A DNA stretch of 13,306 nucleotides, from positions 1 through 13,306 of the forward strand of contig JAICQC010000081.1 of NCBI GenBank assembly GCA_025938055.1, read 5' to 3'. A program made the translations under genes and the position numbers. This DNA is from Anaerolineales bacterium (GTDB taxonomy: Bacteria; Chloroflexota; Anaerolineae; Anaerolineales; Villigracilaceae). This document shows, piece by piece, positions 12,881 to 13,306 of this stretch (positions within the stretch are counted from its first letter, which is position 1; every line of letters begins with the position of its first letter). Below the pieces are notes generated by a model. That model saw only the letters and a list, made by a program, of their open reading frames with translations. It ran no database searches and was not told the origin of the DNA.

Positions 12881-13306
12881 GTTTGGGGGGCAGCAATCAT
12901 CCACGAGCATGGTTCCGCCGGGATCAATTTTCAGGCGGCCGCCATAGGCTTGCAACAGGTGATCCGTGTGCAATACAGTTTGCGGCACGTCAAAGGCAAT
13001 GATGCGATGGTTGAGCAGCATAATGCGGTCGAAGTGGCGGGCAGCCTGGTCGAGGTCGTGTGTTGCCACCATCACTGTGACGTTTTGATCTCTTAAAGTA
13101 TCGAGCAGGCTCAGCAGTCCCTCCTGCGATGGCGAATCCAGTCCACTCAGAGGTTCATCCATCAGCATGAGCTCGGAACGACCAGCCGCGCGGTGCTCCA
13201 CCCCCGAGAAGGCGGAACCGATTGTCTGCTGCACCACCCGCGCTGGGATTTCCATTGGCAGAGCGGCTTCTTCTTTACGGAACCGAAGCGCGTCAGCCCC
13301 GGCGAC
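12875..13306 (-). CDS. Metal ABC transporter ATP-binding protein, partial and probably damaged
   Basis: The frame is open to the window edge, so the 5' part with Walker A lies outside. Visible parts are Walker B (LMLMDEP), the D-loop SGLD, the H-loop ATHD and a C-terminal tail typical of Zn/Mn transporter ATPases (..FDRIMLLNHRIIAF..LLQAYGG). The signature region is abnormal. Where LSGGQ followed by a long R....ARAL helix is expected, it reads FSGVEHRAAGRSEL, about 7 residues short, and the segment before it is also poor. An alternative frame gives a RFGSVKKK stretch that may belong to the gene, so an upstream frameshift plus a deletion is possible. The stop codon lies inside a heptad repeat, so the natural C-terminus may have been changed as well. 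A sequencing error is an alternative. Confidence 0.7.
   Translation of the reverse strand, partial: VAGADALRFRKEEAALPMEIPARVVQQTIGSAFSGVEHRAAGRSELMLMDEPLSGLDSPSQEGLLSLLDTLRDQNVTVMVATHDLDQAARHFDRIMLLNHRIIAFDVPQTVLHTDHLLQAYGGRLKIDPGGTMLVDDCCPPND

Overview
The window looks like a chromosomal segment of an Anaerolineae-type Chloroflexota bacterium. The basis is moderate: the protein style (a fused serine hydroxymethyltransferase/aminomethyltransferase, lipoproteins with Thr/Pro/Glu-rich linkers), moderate GC, E. coli-like promoters, and many small palindromic and C-rich intergenic repeats. No rRNA, tRNA or CRISPR array was seen.

Layout. (1) 1-528: a broken REP-associated tyrosine transposase (RAYT). 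Its first 38 bp lie in a perfect 142-bp palindrome, and its reading frame is broken by a 40-bp palindrome of the same REP-like family. (2) 544-3835: a strong promoter, a 1056-aa GlyA-GcvT fusion enzyme of one-carbon/glycine metabolism, and a hairpin terminator. (3) 3837-4496: a small Gln/Glu/Lys/Arg-rich protein made of eight 18-residue repeats, followed by a second, diverged copy of the 3' tail of gcvT. (4) 4493-5119 (minus): a TPMT-like SAM-dependent methyltransferase. (5) 5120-5696: a gene-poor stretch with a hairpin, a C-rich repeat, an apparently orphan plus-strand terminator and a 20-bp palindrome. (6) 5697-8578: a SnoaL-like protein with its terminator, a lipoprotein with two NlpE-like domains, a 412-bp gap, and a Cys-rich secreted protein. 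(7) 8730-11558: a small hypothetical protein, then a probable MBOAT/SGNH operon for O-acylation of an envelope or extracellular glycan. (8) 11581-13306 (minus): a Zn/Mn-type ABC transporter operon, ATPase then permease, split by a four-helix-bundle gene flanked by inverted arrays of a 7-bp repeat.

The most interesting signals are three. First, a RAYT whose own promoter and coding sequence carry its presumed REP palindromes; removing 40 bp restores the frame. Second, a three-part GlyA / degenerate GcvT-like module / GcvT enzyme. Third, a compact, possibly mobile four-helix-bundle unit with GATTTAC-heptad inverted arrays, inserted exactly at the ATPase-permease junction of a metal transporter whose ATPase also looks damaged. 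All calls are from reading the sequence; no database search was possible.
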